Of a stretch of 64,000 bases of DNA, positions 58,601 to 64,000 are shown in pieces. Location of the stretch: NCBI RefSeq assembly GCF_000003815.2, contig NC_049996.1, forward strand, positions 607,961-671,960. Direction: 5' to 3'. Numbering within the stretch: position 1 is the stretch's first letter; every line of letters starts with the position of its first letter. Source of the stretch: Branchiostoma floridae. Lineage: Eukaryota > Chordata > Leptocardii > Amphioxiformes > Branchiostomatidae. A program made the position numbers and the translations under genes. The notes beneath the pieces are model-generated. The model had not been told where the DNA came from. It did no database searches and saw only the letters and a list, made by a program, of their open reading frames with translations.

Positions 58601-61600
58601 ATGATGGGGCATCATCACCATAAGTTTCATTTATTTCTTCAAAAGTCTTCTTTGGTGTGCGTCCTTTCAAATACAAAAACCGGATCACTGCGCGACACTC
58701 AACTGGTTCCATTTCACACCTGGTCCATTTCGCACCTGACTAAGTTCAAACACCAGTAAATCAGAAACCACAATTAGTTCAGAGCTGTCTTTTGCAACAT
58801 AACCCATAGAGATATGAATTATTACACATACAAAATTTCATTTAGATCAGACAACTGGAAGTGGGTCAGGACCATTACTTATTGCACGCCCCTCGTAGGT
58901 TCTTTGCCTTTTAGCAACATGTTTTGCTGTAAACTCTTTCTTCTGATACTTTCTCTTCCTTCTAAGCAGGGTGAGCGACAGACCGCATATTTGCACGCGC
59001 TTCCTTCGGGCTTCTGAAAAAACATGCCCGCCGTCAGCTTGATAGTTTTTCCCACTAAGATACCCCAGCGTATCGTGTATTTTTATACGAATAGAATTGC
59101 GTTGTTTAATGCTAAGCTGCGAAGGCCGAGAGCTTCAGTAGGCGTTTCTTACGTTAAGGCCACAAATTATATGTTTCCTTTTGCATTCCAGGCTATTATC
59201 TACTATCTATTTTAGAGTATCTGGATTATGCACACTTCTAATTGTTGAGACTATTGAGTAAGAATTCAGTAGTCATTACACCTTAATCTGTAGCTCTCTA
59301 AAACACACACGCACTGACACAGACACACATACACACAGCTATTTACTGGTTGCCTTTCCCCAACCATATGAATATGGGATTCTTAAGGACCTTATGGTAC
59401 GTACCCTTGGTGTTAGTAGATGGTCTTCTTTTAAGCTAAAGAGTTAGTTGCTGTACTGTATCTTTACCGATATTTTACCGTTGAATATGTGCTTGCCTTC
59501 AGATCGCCTGATTAAGATAAAGGCAGGGTTGAAAAACGTAAAAGCCACTGACAAAGACCCGGAAGTGACGTTGGAGGCTGAAGTCTCAGAACCGGATGGA
59601 GAGGTCACGTGGCTGAGAAACGGGAAGCCAATCCCCAAGGAGCTCCTCGACAGCGGCAAGTTCCAGATCATTGCAGACGGCAAGAAAAGAAAACTGAAGA
59701 TTAAAGACTTGGATAAAGATGACGCCGGAGAGTTCACCTTGAAAACTAATGATGGGACGTCCAAATGCAAACTGGACGTAGAAGGTTTGTGGAACAAACG
59801 ACCTAATAAACCAAACGATTTCCAGCTTTGCTTAAGCTTGAACGCGTTAACGTGCAACACTTACATCTGGAGCCAAACCGCTGTAATACCTTTAACGGTC
59901 TTCCATTCAACTTTAATCAGTTGAGCTTACTTAACATCCACAGCTGCTGTGAGTCATACTCAACCGTTATTCATAATGAACTAGTATTTTTAAATAGCAT
60001 TTTGACTCTGTTCATTTGCTTACAAGTACAAGAAAGCTTCGATTAATACTACCATTCCGCAATGGAATTAATAATCAGAGGTATTAACGTATCAACTCAC
60101 CAGCTTCTCAATTGTATGGAAGGAAACATTTCCTGGATATCTAGAAACTCACGCAGTGAAGATTTTCATTTTGCCTTTTTGGAGCAACAGTTGTTTTGAT
60201 GTCTTTATGTTTTGTATTTGTTTGCCCCTCTCCCTTCAAAACACACATAGATTTAGTTTAAACATGACTTGTGTATGATAATATACAAATATTGTGCCAT
60301 TGGTTCTTCTATAGACAGAAAAATTGGCATCACCTCAAAACTCAAAGACGTGAACGCTTTAAACAAGGATCCGGAAGTGACGTTGGACGCGGAAGTTTCC
60401 GAGGCTGATGGTGAAGTCACGTGGCTCAAAGATGGCAAGCCGATCCCCAAGAAGCTCCTCGACAGCGGGAAAATCCAGATCATTGCAGACGGGAAGAAGA
60501 GAAAACTGAAGATCAAAGATCTAGGAAAAGACGACGCGGGAGAGTACACACTAAAAACCAATGTTGGAACGTCATCATGCAGCCTGGGTGTACAAGGTTT
60601 GTGGTGGACTCATTGGACTAAATTCCCCGGCTTTCCCTGCTTCTCATTTTACCAATCCCACCTTCATTCTCATTTACAACGAGGACGGGACAGCGTCTGA
60701 CAAGACAAACTTACAAACAGTATGACGTGCTTTTACTGAATAAGCGAGCAATCTCACAGGTGTATCTATGAGTTGGTTTATCTGTTTGATGAGCTTTATG
60801 TTGCGATATGATGTTATGCGGACATGCTCTCGGGATAAAAACCTGCTGTTTTACTAACTACAGTTTCAGGAAATTGTGGGCACAGCTTCTTACAGAATCA
60901 TTCAGAGATATCGGACCACAAGTTGCTCTTATCGCCTTGTTCCCTGACAACTTAAGGCAAGGGACAGATACGGGCTCTTGCCATGGCGCGATGGAGTGTC
61001 CACGACCTAATGAAACTTTGCCAACAACGTGACGTGCTTTCTACCATTAAAGCAATTCCACAACTGGTACCGTTTTACTAACCGTTTTGTAGGTGTAGGG
61101 AATCTAGAGCACCGACCTTTGAACTCTCTACAAAACCATTCATTCTGCAACGACCCCCTCAGCGAATAATTAAGCCTTACTAAAAACAAGTGAACATTGC
61201 TTGCAATCATTCATGCACTTAAATGCGTCTTATTTGTTGGTTTTCCGTCAGTTTGTGTATGATCATAATAATAACTTTATTGCAAGTTCATGTCCGAAGG
61301 CTAAAACAGTGGTATACATAATTGGAAACTTAACGAAGAAGGATAATGAGATTTATTGGGAAATAACATTTATTCTAAATCTACGTCTGTTAAAGCTATT
61401 TCAGAAGCATCTTTGAAGAAGGCGGAATGTTTTTCAAGATAGACTCCTCGCTATCTATGAAGTCCATTAGATATGCTTAAACTAGAGAAAATTTAACACT
61501 GTTGAACATTCGTGTAGTTGTAGCTACAAATAGTAAAATGCATTTGATGAAGTTATTACTAGGTGGTATTCTTTGCAGATGCTATCAGTTTGGTGTACCT

Positions 61601-64000
61601 TGAGATAAATATTCTTCCTATTAAATGTCTTCACCCTTGGCCTACGTCTTGTCCAGACCGACCTGTCACAATTAAGTCCAAGTTGAAGGACATCAAAGCC
61701 TTAAACAAGGATCCGGAAGTGACGTTGGAGGCCGAAGTGTCAGAGCCTGACGGCGAGGTCACGTGGCTCAAAGATGGCAAGCCGATCCCCAAGAAGCTCC
61801 TGGACAGCGGGAAAGTCCAGATCATTGCAGACGGGAAGAAGAGGAAGCTGAAGATCAAAGATCTGGGAAAGGATGATGCCGGAGAGTACACACTAAAAAC
61901 CAACGATGGAACGTCGTCATGTAAACTGGATGTACAAGGTTTGTGGTGGCGACATTGGAGTGAACTCATTGGCTCCCCTTGCTTCTCATTCAACCAATCG
62001 CTGCTTCATTCTCCTCTTCAACGGGCCAGTATTTGCTCTACCTTAGCTTTGGCAAAACTGTGTCCAAGGACGGACTCTGACGAAACTGCCCGAACAACAT
62101 GGCGTGCTTTTCCTGAATAAGCGAGCTATCCCACGTATATGACTAGCAGTAGTAGTAAGATGCGCTTTAAGTTGTGATATGCACTTATGCGTACGTTCTC
62201 TCCGGACAAAGACCTTTGAATAGGTGGCCTATAGGTGATTCTGATTTACTAACTACAGGTGCATCGAGATCGTGGGAAAAGCTTCTTACAAAATCATGGT
62301 GAGATACTGGAGTGAACTCATCAATTAGGCGAAGGGACGGATACGGCCTCTGGCCATGGCACGATATGGAGTGTAACGCGACCTAATGAAACTTTGCCAA
62401 CAACTTGACGTGCTTTTCGCACTTAATACTCGTGCAACTTTACAGCTGTTACCGTTTAACTTCTCCTTTGGTAGGTGCAGGAGACAACAACCCCTTCTGC
62501 AACAACCCCTTCAGTGAATAATTTAGCATTAGTATAGTTAAAGCATAAAATAAACATTGCTTGTATTCACTTGGATGCATCTTATTTGCCAGTCTTGCTT
62601 CAGTTTATGAAAGAAGAGCTACTTCGGAGAAGACTATATATTTTACAAGATAAATAAGTTTACCTTGTTGAATATTTATGTTTCCATGGCTACTCAGTGC
62701 AAAGGCATTTGATGAAGTTATCATTAAGTTATATTCCTCGCAGATGTAGCTTAAAGCCAAACGGTTTGATGTACTTCAACATCAATTTTTACCCTTTGAA
62801 TGTCTTCACTCATTTTCTACGTCTTGCCCAGACCGACCTGTCAAAATTAAGTCCAAGTTGAAGGACGTCAAAGCCTTGGACAAGGATCCGGAAGTGACGT
62901 TGGAGGCCGAAGTGTCAGAGCCTGACGGCGAGGTCACGTGGCTCAAGGATGGAAAGCCAATCCCTAAGAAGCTCCTGGACAGCGGGAAAGTCCAGATCAT
63001 TGCAGACGGAAAGAAAAGAAAACTGAAGATCAAAGATCTGGGAAAGGACGATGCTGGAGAGTACACGCTTAAAACCAACGATGGAACGTCGTCATGCAAA
63101 CTGGATGTACAAGGTTTGTGGTGGCGACATTGGAGTGAACTCATTGGCTTCACTTGCTTCTTATTCAACCAATCGCTGCTTCATTCTCCTCTTCAACGGG
63201 ACAGTATTTGCTCTATCTTTGTCCAAGGACGAAGGCAGACTCTGACGAAACTGTTCGAACAACATGGCGTGCTTTTACTGAATAAGCGAGCAATCCCACG
63301 GGTATAACTAGTAGTAGTAGTAAGATGCGCTTTATGTTGGGATATGCACTTATGCGTACGTTCTCTCCGGAAAAAGATCTGAAATACAAGTAGGTGGCCT
63401 TTAGGTGCTTGTGATTTACTAACTACAGGTGCAGGAAACATCGAGATCGCGGGAAAAGCTCATTACAAAATCATGGAGAGACACTGGAGTGAACTCATCA
63501 ACTAGGAAAAAGGGACGGATACGGGCTCTGGCATGGCGCGATTGAGCGTAACACGATCTAATGAAACTTTGCCAACAGATCCACAGCTGTTACCGATATT
63601 CTTTATTCTACTTTGGTACATGTAGGTACAGGAGATCAAGATCACAAAGCTTCAAGCTTTCTACAAAACCATTCCTCCTGCAACAACCCCTTCAGCGAAT
63701 GATTTAGCCATAGTTAAAGCATAGAATAAACATTGCTTGCATTCACTTGGATACGTCTTATTTGCCAGTTTCGCTTCAGTTTATAAAAGAAGGGCTCATT
63801 TGAAGGCGGCTATAATCCATGAATACATTTTACAAGACAGATGGTTTTACCTTGTTAAACATTTATGTTTTCATGGCTTCTGATAGTGGAAAGCCATTTG
63901 GTGAAATTATCATTATGCTATATTCCTTGCAGATGCAGCTTGAGGCAAAGCGATTTGATGTACTTTGAAATCAATTTTTATCCTTTGTATGTCTTCATCC
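21106..64000 (+). CDS. Large muscle-type Ig protein, MyBP-C/IGFN1-like, 5' part (25 exons, open at right)
   Basis: Seen: 25 exons from ATG 21106 to 63113 splice to 1448 codons without a frame break. Order (residues): Ig1 1-102; Ig2 about 112-206; linker with Ala/Pro-rich part 208-304; Ig3 about 300-384; helical bundle 385-431; Ig4 432-520; Ig5 521-610; Ig6 611-700; Ig7 701-792; Ig8 793-884; array Ig9-Ig14, 94 residues each, 885-1448. Known: MyBP-C and IGFN1 carry an Ig, then a short helical bundle (E-Y-E-x-I/V-x-x-x-Y-G-I-x-D-x-R-x-x-L), then further Ig domains; they act in the sarcomere/Z-disc. Inferred: this is an invertebrate-chordate member with a lineage-specific Ig expansion. No signal peptide, no TM, so intracellular. 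3' exons are outside the window. Confidence 0.9.
25050..25830 (+). mobile_element. 5'-truncated non-LTR retrotransposon (LINE) 3' end
   Basis: An open frame 25149-25694 encodes a LINE C-terminus: LRISAHTLQIEKGRHYNIPA, then a CCHC-type zinc-binding block CPTCHNDIENEFHFVMDC. The 3' end carries GCGCAATAAAGTTATTC (about 25807). Reverse-transcriptase and endonuclease regions are missing, so it is a dead, 5'-truncated insertion in intron 1 of the Ig gene. Confidence 0.8.
26948..27024 (-). repeat. tRNA-derived SINE head
   Basis: On the minus strand: GCTTCAGCGTGGCGTAATGG (A box) and GGGTTCGAATCCCATGAC (B box), followed by GCCCCGTTGCCCTTGG and GTATCTGTATCTG-type sequence. The tRNA fold is imperfect; a SINE rather than a working tRNA. 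Confidence 0.6.
27026..27387. mobile_element. TIR MITE (362 bp)
   Basis: AGGCCACACCAATTTAATTT CTTGGTTCACGGATT at the left is mirrored at the right (27351-27387) as a near-perfect inverted repeat of about 36 bp. AT-rich interior with no ORF of note. Confidence 0.85.
28365..28645. repeat. (GA)n/(GT)n compound microsatellite
   Basis: About 280 bp of purine GA/GGGA runs alternating with GT runs, the longest GT run at 28543-28612. Long antisense frames rich in His, Thr, Ser and Leu across it are artefacts. Confidence 0.98.
29766..29793 (+). CDS. Ig gene exon 2 (28-bp microexon)
   Basis: Acceptor tgtttcag ends 29765, donor gtacgt at 29794; phase 1 to 2. Encodes AGQLASSGE. Short, but both splice sites are strong and the phase chain to exon 3 is exact. 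Confidence 0.75.
30512..30554 (+). CDS. Ig gene exon 3 (43 bp)
   Basis: Acceptor tttgtag ends 30511, donor gtatgt at 30555; phase 2 to 0. Encodes RLEPPDLKDWDFVKK, the A strand leading into Ig2. Confidence 0.78.
30555..34760. other. Intron 3 of Ig gene (4.2 kb)
   Basis: Contains a tandem duplication (period 202 bp) at 33600-33990, preceded by TTTTCGG-rich DNA from 33525, and short ATTATAAGTACA repeats at 32530-32580. No exon recognised. Confidence 0.6.
33600..33990. repeat. Two tandem copies of a 202-bp unit
   Basis: GGAAGTCAACTCGTCCCTCC begins at 33651 and again at 33853, with the following 135 bp nearly identical. TTTTCGGTAGTTTTCGGTAG-type sequence precedes each copy. Confidence 0.9.
34761..34837 (+). 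CDS. Ig gene exon 4 (Ig2, first half)
   Basis: Acceptor tattccag ends 34760, donor gtaagc at 34838; phase 0 to 2. Encodes EAGGNLSVEFKCRATGQPPP DVLWYR: B-strand Cys and C-strand Trp of an I-set Ig. Not visible as an ORF of 60 codons. Confidence 0.9.
35021..35125. repeat. Dispersed inverted repeat, GTTACTCAAG family
   Basis: GTTACTCAAGTAAGTAACTG...CAATCGTATTCAGTTGCTTGAGTAAC forms an inverted repeat, followed by GCGTATCTTATCACCTGTAA and GTCTAACCTTCATCGACG. The same block follows palindrome 2 at 6911-7060 and part of it occurs at 38880-38946. Confidence 0.8.
35170..35305 (-). mobile_element. LINE 3' end relic with (GAT)n tail
   Basis: On the minus strand a 43-codon frame reads MTYIDQLALDVGLRVEDLKN, AMGDRGVWKERVDLVRASSPR and stop, the classical C-terminus of RTE/CR1-like LINE ORF2, followed by GATGATGATGAG. 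In-frame stops upstream show decay. Confidence 0.75.
35386..35777. mobile_element. TIR MITE (about 390 bp)
   Basis: TAGGCCTAGGAAAAAAAATG TTGTGTTTCCTGTTTC on the left is mirrored on the right (35741-35777). Interior carries CTACC/CCCTA-rich sequence and no transposase. Confidence 0.85.
36080..36305 (-). repeat. tRNA-derived SINE
   Basis: On the minus strand: GTCAAGTTAGTATAGTGTGT (A box) and GTCGTGAGTTCGATCCCTGAC (B box), then CATACTAAG and a body. Its head matches the plus-strand copy at 38071. Confidence 0.65.
38071..38300 (+). repeat. tRNA-derived SINE
   Basis: Head GGGCCAAGTGGGTAGTGTTT, B box GTCGTGAGTTCGATCTCCGGC, then GAGTCATACCAAAGACTTGG. Same family as 36080-36305. Confidence 0.65.
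39497..39663 (+). CDS. Ig gene exon 5 (Ig2, second half)
   Basis: Acceptor cttcttcag ends 39496, donor gtatgt at 39664; phase 2 to 1. Encodes RGARKLRSDADFTVTYEKGE and GEYKCVASNPAGKSTTTARL AVK, a complete D-G strand half with F-strand Cys. This is a well-conserved I-set signature (DxGxYxCxAxNxxG). Confidence 0.95.
39664..42627. other. Intron 5 of Ig gene (2.96 kb)
   Basis: Contains the repeat shared with 2711-2805 (39720-39845) and two ATGCAAAT octamers 22 bp apart (41858, 41880). No exon recognised. Confidence 0.6.
42628..42728 (+). CDS. Ig gene exon 6 (linker)
   Basis: Acceptor gtcacag ends 42627, donor gtaagt at 42729; phase 1 to 0. Encodes EQLVGGKVRYIIDDISTAAS LNGAPQAQSAQAQT, a linker with no Ig features. 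Confidence 0.82.
43330..43519 (+). CDS. Ig gene exon 7 (Ala/Pro-rich linker)
   Basis: Acceptor ctccacag ends 43329, donor gtacgt at 43520; phase 0 to 1. Encodes TAGEPAQAKASVAKSATAAQ, a stretch rich in Ala, Pro, Lys and Gln, then AIVEKPEELHGIDG. Comparable in composition and position to the Pro-Ala linker of MyBP-C. Antisense open frames here reflect GCA/CAG repeats. Confidence 0.88.
43947..44095 (+). CDS. Ig gene exon 8 (Ig3, first half)
   Basis: Acceptor atacag ends 43946, donor gtaaga at 44096; phase 1 to 0. Encodes GQPQEFRIKVSGDPHPTIQW QKGKF and YSVFFDEETKEDVMLIK. The block EFRxxVxGxPxPxxxWQ resembles the first Ig of IGFN1. Confidence 0.92.
44272..44362 (+). CDS. Ig gene exon 9 (Ig3, second half)
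   Basis: Acceptor accatag ends 44271, donor gtattt at 44363; phase 0 to 1. Encodes ELRPADAGTYKCNVYNPGGQ ANCAVVLHVK, with the F-strand Y-x-C motif. Too short to be flagged as an ORF. Confidence 0.93.
44605..44905. other. GC-rich repeat-like insert before exon 10
   Basis: About 300 bp much richer in G and C than its surroundings, with runs such as GGGGCCCGGCCGC and GGCCGGGCCCCC. Its base composition suggests a foreign repeat, but no TIR or coding match was found. Confidence 0.4.
44942..45081 (+). CDS. Ig gene exon 10: MyBP-C/IGFN1-type helical bundle
   Basis: Acceptor gtcaacag ends 44941 with TTACTAAT upstream as branch point; donor gtacga at 45082; phase 1 to 0. Encodes DRKDISEEEVLKILEKTDPK then DYERVALMYGITDFRNLLKH and VHIKKKK. 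The pattern D-Y-E-R-x-A-x-x-Y-G-I-T-D-x-R-x-L-L-K matches the tri-helix region of the MyBP-C M-domain and the equivalent IGFN1 helix. It is the best evidence for family assignment. Confidence 0.93.
46764..47010. repeat. Tandem duplication, period 138 bp
   Basis: TAGGATTACAAATTGATT at 46783 and 46921 start two closely similar stretches that also share TTCATTGTTT and ACATGGAAATATATYACACT. Intronic. Confidence 0.85.
47543..47685 (+). CDS. Ig gene exon 11 (Ig4, C2-like, first half)
   Basis: Acceptor cttcttgaag ends 47542 (the later cag gives a stop), donor gtatgt at 47686; phase 0 to 2. Encodes PAEIVKELEDVEGQEEKEVT LMAEVIINDKDLKPEWEKNL DILTPGQ. Lacks the B-strand Cys. Confidence 0.9.
48109..48233 (+). 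CDS. Ig gene exon 12 (Ig4, second half)
   Basis: Acceptor ttggtcag ends 48108, donor gtaaga at 48234; phase 2 to 1. Encodes KYKMEHKGNLVMLTINNLRH and GKYKLVVGDCVSHAMLAVR. KYxxEHKGxxxxLxINN closely resembles the C2 domain of MyBP-C. Confidence 0.93.
48461..48605 (+). CDS. Ig gene exon 13 (Ig5, first half)
   Basis: Acceptor ttttccag ends 48460, donor gtaggt at 48606; phase 1 to 2. Encodes KAPARFRGLMKGCTVFLHER, AEFTVEVSRPDAELQWFFKG and KPIDFKSK. Confidence 0.93.
48631..48805. repeat. Inverted repeat (20-bp arms, about 135-bp loop)
   Basis: CGTGCGATCGTCGTACGATT (48631-48650) pairs with AATCGTACGACGATCGTACG (48786-48805), 19 of 20 matching. MITE-like, 25 bp after the exon 13 donor. Confidence 0.8.
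49772..49896 (+). CDS. Ig gene exon 14 (Ig5, second half)
   Basis: Acceptor gttcctag ends 49771, donor gtaata at 49897; phase 2 to 1. Encodes RYTMETMGNRRTLVIRRTEF and EDMGEYSCSTGEDKSKAKLT VK. F-strand Cys present. Confidence 0.94.
50605..50874 (+). CDS. Ig gene exon 15 (complete Ig6 in one exon)
   Basis: Acceptor tcttccag ends 50604, donor gtatgt at 50875; phase 1 to 1. Encodes a complete I-set Ig with both Cys (ARFECEVSS and YICKTKDG) and VSWFRNKEEL. First single-exon Ig of the gene. Confidence 0.96.
51257..51342 (-). pseudogene. Degenerate tRNA-Arg(TCT)-like copy
   Basis: On the minus strand: GTCCACGTGGCACAATGGAC, anticodon region GGACTTCTAGT, and GTAGGTTTGAGTCCTAC T-arm. Acceptor stem has a mismatch; compare the intact copy at 55714-55799. 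Probably a pseudogene or SINE head. Confidence 0.6.
51781..51960 (+). repeat. Imperfect GATGCN hexanucleotide repeat; possible Ala/Asp-rich cassette exon
   Basis: About 25 imperfect GCTGAT/GCAGAT hexamers. Read from an AG at 51779-51780 in phase 1 it encodes 60 Ala/Asp-rich residues and reaches CAC-GTAAAG at 51961, leaving in phase 1, exactly compatible with the neighbouring exons. Against: no polypyrimidine tract, and the repeat lacks stops on both strands, so openness is weak evidence. Confidence 0.3.
52214..52452. mobile_element. Hairpin MITE (239 bp, about 90-bp arms)
   Basis: TTTTCGACGGCTGACAGTCC ATCTTGTTCAC...GGCTTGCGTAG is mirrored by CTACGCAAGCC...CCGTCGAAAA with only a few mismatches; the loop is CCTACC/GGAGGCGGGG-rich. 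Forms an almost complete foldback. Confidence 0.92.
53479..53584 (+). CDS. Ig gene exon 16 (Ig7, first half)
   Basis: Acceptor cttcctcag ends 53478, donor gtgagt at 53585; phase 1 to 2. Encodes EPPPGFVSELKSLTGFFKKD VTLECEVAKEDVRVKW. Confidence 0.93.
54274..54443 (+). CDS. Ig gene exon 17 (Ig7, second half)
   Basis: Acceptor accaatcag ends 54273, donor gtactg at 54444; phase 2 to 1. Encodes WFKNGKEINLVKLKGKYDCK, RRILIIKNLLWDDTAEYSCE and APGGSTSCTMTVE. Confidence 0.93.
55051..55205 (+). CDS. Ig gene exon 18 (Ig8, first half)
   Basis: Acceptor caatcacag ends 55050, donor gtacgt at 55206; phase 1 to 0. Encodes ETPIEFKQQLKDSKAFPKES, VTFMCELSTEDTEVHWFRNG and TEIKMGGKYQIK. Confidence 0.95.
55252..55465. 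repeat. Cluster of GTTACTCAAGCAACTCAAG repeats
   Basis: At least six imperfect direct copies of AGTTACTCAAGCAACTCAAG followed by an inverted copy (CCAATTGCTTGAGAAACTG, about 55433). A rearranged member of the dispersed family seen at 6911 and 35021. Confidence 0.8.
55714..55799 (-). tRNA. tRNA-Arg (anticodon TCT) with a short intron, or an intact tRNA-derived copy
   Basis: Minus strand: acceptor GGCCACG pairs with CGTGGTC (7 bp, discriminator G); D arm GGCGC-AATGGACTA-GCGC; anticodon stem CCGGA/TTCGG with loop CTTCTAA after removing a 12-nt intron GTGGGTTCAGCT; T arm GTGGG-TTCGAGT-CCCAC. Animal tRNA-Arg(TCT) genes usually carry an intron at this site. A T5 run 8 nt downstream could end Pol III transcription. 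A decayed relative at 51257 leaves open that both are dispersed copies. Confidence 0.65.
55995..56115 (+). CDS. Ig gene exon 19 (Ig8, second half)
   Basis: Acceptor gcatacag ends 55994, donor gtaagt at 56116; phase 0 to 1. Encodes KEGLKRYLIITGLSMEDMGE and YTIEAGIKKKFKSSAKLTME. F-strand Cys already lost. Confidence 0.94.
56624..56905 (+). CDS. Ig gene exon 20: array module 1 (Ig9)
   Basis: 282 bp, phase 1 to 1; acceptor gtctacag ends 56623, donor gtaggt at 56906. Encodes EKPVKIEKGLKDVSALDKDP, GEVSWLWNGKPIPKEHFDSG and GEYTLVTKDGKSSCKVSVS. First of six equal-length modules and the most diverged. Confidence 0.96.
57796..58077 (+). CDS. Ig gene exon 21: array module 2 (Ig10)
   Basis: 282 bp, phase 1 to 1; acceptor ccgtctag ends 57795, donor gtctgt at 58078. 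Encodes DRPVKIKSGLRDVNARERDP, GEVTWLWNGQAIPADLLSSG and GEFTLVTNSGESKCKLDIS. Confidence 0.96.
58318..58895 (-). mobile_element. Internally deleted mariner-like element
   Basis: TIRs of about 40 bp beginning ACGAGGGGCGTGCAATTAGT-type sequence (counting the A of the TA), left and right nearly identical, with TA on both sides (58316-58317, 58896-58897). Minus-strand ORF 58712-58413 encodes only the mariner helix-turn-helix N-terminus: VECRAVIRFLYLKGRTPKKT, FEEINETYGDDAPSYDLVKR, with VETAPRPGRPSSAIDEASV. The DDE/D catalytic region is missing; the element is 578 bp against about 1.3 kb for complete mariners. Confidence 0.9.
59503..59784 (+). CDS. Ig gene exon 22: array module 3 (Ig11)
   Basis: 282 bp, phase 1 to 1; acceptor gccttcag ends 59502, donor gtttgt at 59785. 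Encodes DRLIKIKAGLKNVKATDKDP, GEVTWLRNGKPIPKELLDSG and GEFTLKTNDGTSKCKLDVE. Confidence 0.97.
60315..60596 (+). CDS. Ig gene exon 23: array module 4 (Ig12)
   Basis: 282 bp, phase 1 to 1; acceptor cttctatag ends 60314, donor gtttgt at 60597. Encodes DRKIGITSKLKDVNALNKDP, GEVTWLKDGKPIPKKLLDSG and GEYTLKTNVGTSSCSLGVQ. Confidence 0.97.
61657..61938 (+). CDS. Ig gene exon 24: array module 5 (Ig13)
   Basis: 282 bp, phase 1 to 1; acceptor cttgtccag ends 61656, donor gtttgt at 61939. Encodes DRPVTIKSKLKDIKALNKDP and then the same residues as module 6. Only 3 of 94 residues differ from module 6. Confidence 0.97.
62832..63113 (+). CDS. Ig gene exon 25: array module 6 (Ig14)
   Basis: 282 bp, phase 1 to 1; acceptor cttgcccag ends 62831, donor gtttgt at 63114. 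Encodes DRPVKIKSKLKDVKALDKDP, GEVTWLKDGKPIPKKLLDSG and GEYTLKTNDGTSSCKLDVQ. Last complete exon in the window. Confidence 0.97.

Larger units (their letters stand above)
60597..64000 (+). repeat. Tandem segmental duplication: module exon plus intron, units of about 1.2-1.3 kb
   Basis: The introns after modules 4, 5 and 6 (from 60597, 61939, 63114) share GTTTGTGGTGG starts, and those after 5 and 6 stay closely similar along their length (e.g. ATTCAACCAATCGCTGCTTC in both). The last 100 bp of the window mirror the sequence just before module 6 and stop about 24 bp short of the next expected acceptor. Confidence 0.92.

Noticed and set aside
59444-63168. Minus-strand ORFs of 102-138 codons opposite each Ig module
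   Set aside because: Repeat with each 282-bp exon and are simply the antisense of the Ig coding sequence.

Overview
This is an animal (metazoan) genomic window. Coding sequence is split into short exons with GT/AG borders, introns run from about 0.1 to 8 kb, and non-coding DNA is full of small transposon relics, SINEs and microsatellites. The gene content (a polycystin-1-like receptor-channel and a muscle immunoglobulin protein with a MyBP-C/IGFN1-type helical bundle) and the repeat style point to an invertebrate chordate, most likely amphioxus (Branchiostoma). The species is an inference. No sequence here is prokaryotic or viral.

Region 1 (about 696-16795, + strand) is the 3' part of a polycystin-1-like gene. 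I traced 18 exons by keeping reading phase across every junction: extracellular GAIN region, intact GPS cleavage motif, TM1, PLAT/LH2 domain, TM2-TM5, cytoplasmic loops, S1, TOP/polycystin extracellular domain, S2-S6 with pore, and a short C-terminus ending at 16795. A poly(A) signal follows at 16953. The 5' end (further ectodomain) lies left of the window. Its introns carry two hAT-like MITEs with 8-bp target duplications, two TA-flanked TIR elements of about 0.8 kb, a short relative of one of them, tRNA-derived SINEs, a 50-bp minisatellite and adjacent long palindromes.

Region 2 (16.8-21.1 kb) is intergenic. It holds a hairpin MITE, and just upstream of the next gene a fourfold repeated module at 19.6-20.6 kb and a GC-rich, CpG-containing probable promoter.

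Region 3 (21106 to beyond 64000, + strand) is the 5' part of a large intracellular muscle-type Ig protein. Twenty-five exons splice to 1448 codons with no frame break. Order: Ig1, Ig2, a linker including an Ala/Pro-rich stretch, Ig3, a short helical-bundle exon matching the MyBP-C M-domain/IGFN1 helix, Ig4 (C2-like), Ig5, Ig6, Ig7, Ig8, then a tandem array of six one-exon Ig modules, each exactly 282 bp with class 1-1 phase. The last modules and their introns are near-copies, and the window stops just before the next expected splice acceptor, so the array continues. No Fn3 domains are seen yet. Introns hold a LINE 3' end, a second LINE tail, several MITEs, an internally deleted mariner element, an intron-containing tRNA-Arg(TCT)-like sequence, and an Ala/Asp-rich hexanucleotide repeat with splice-compatible borders.

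The two genes share orientation but nothing in the sequence shows a functional link between them. The main novelties are the expanding Ig array with coordinated loss of the buried Cys pair, the MyBP-C/IGFN1-like architecture, the possible cryptic cassette exons, and the changed selectivity-filter motif of the polycystin.
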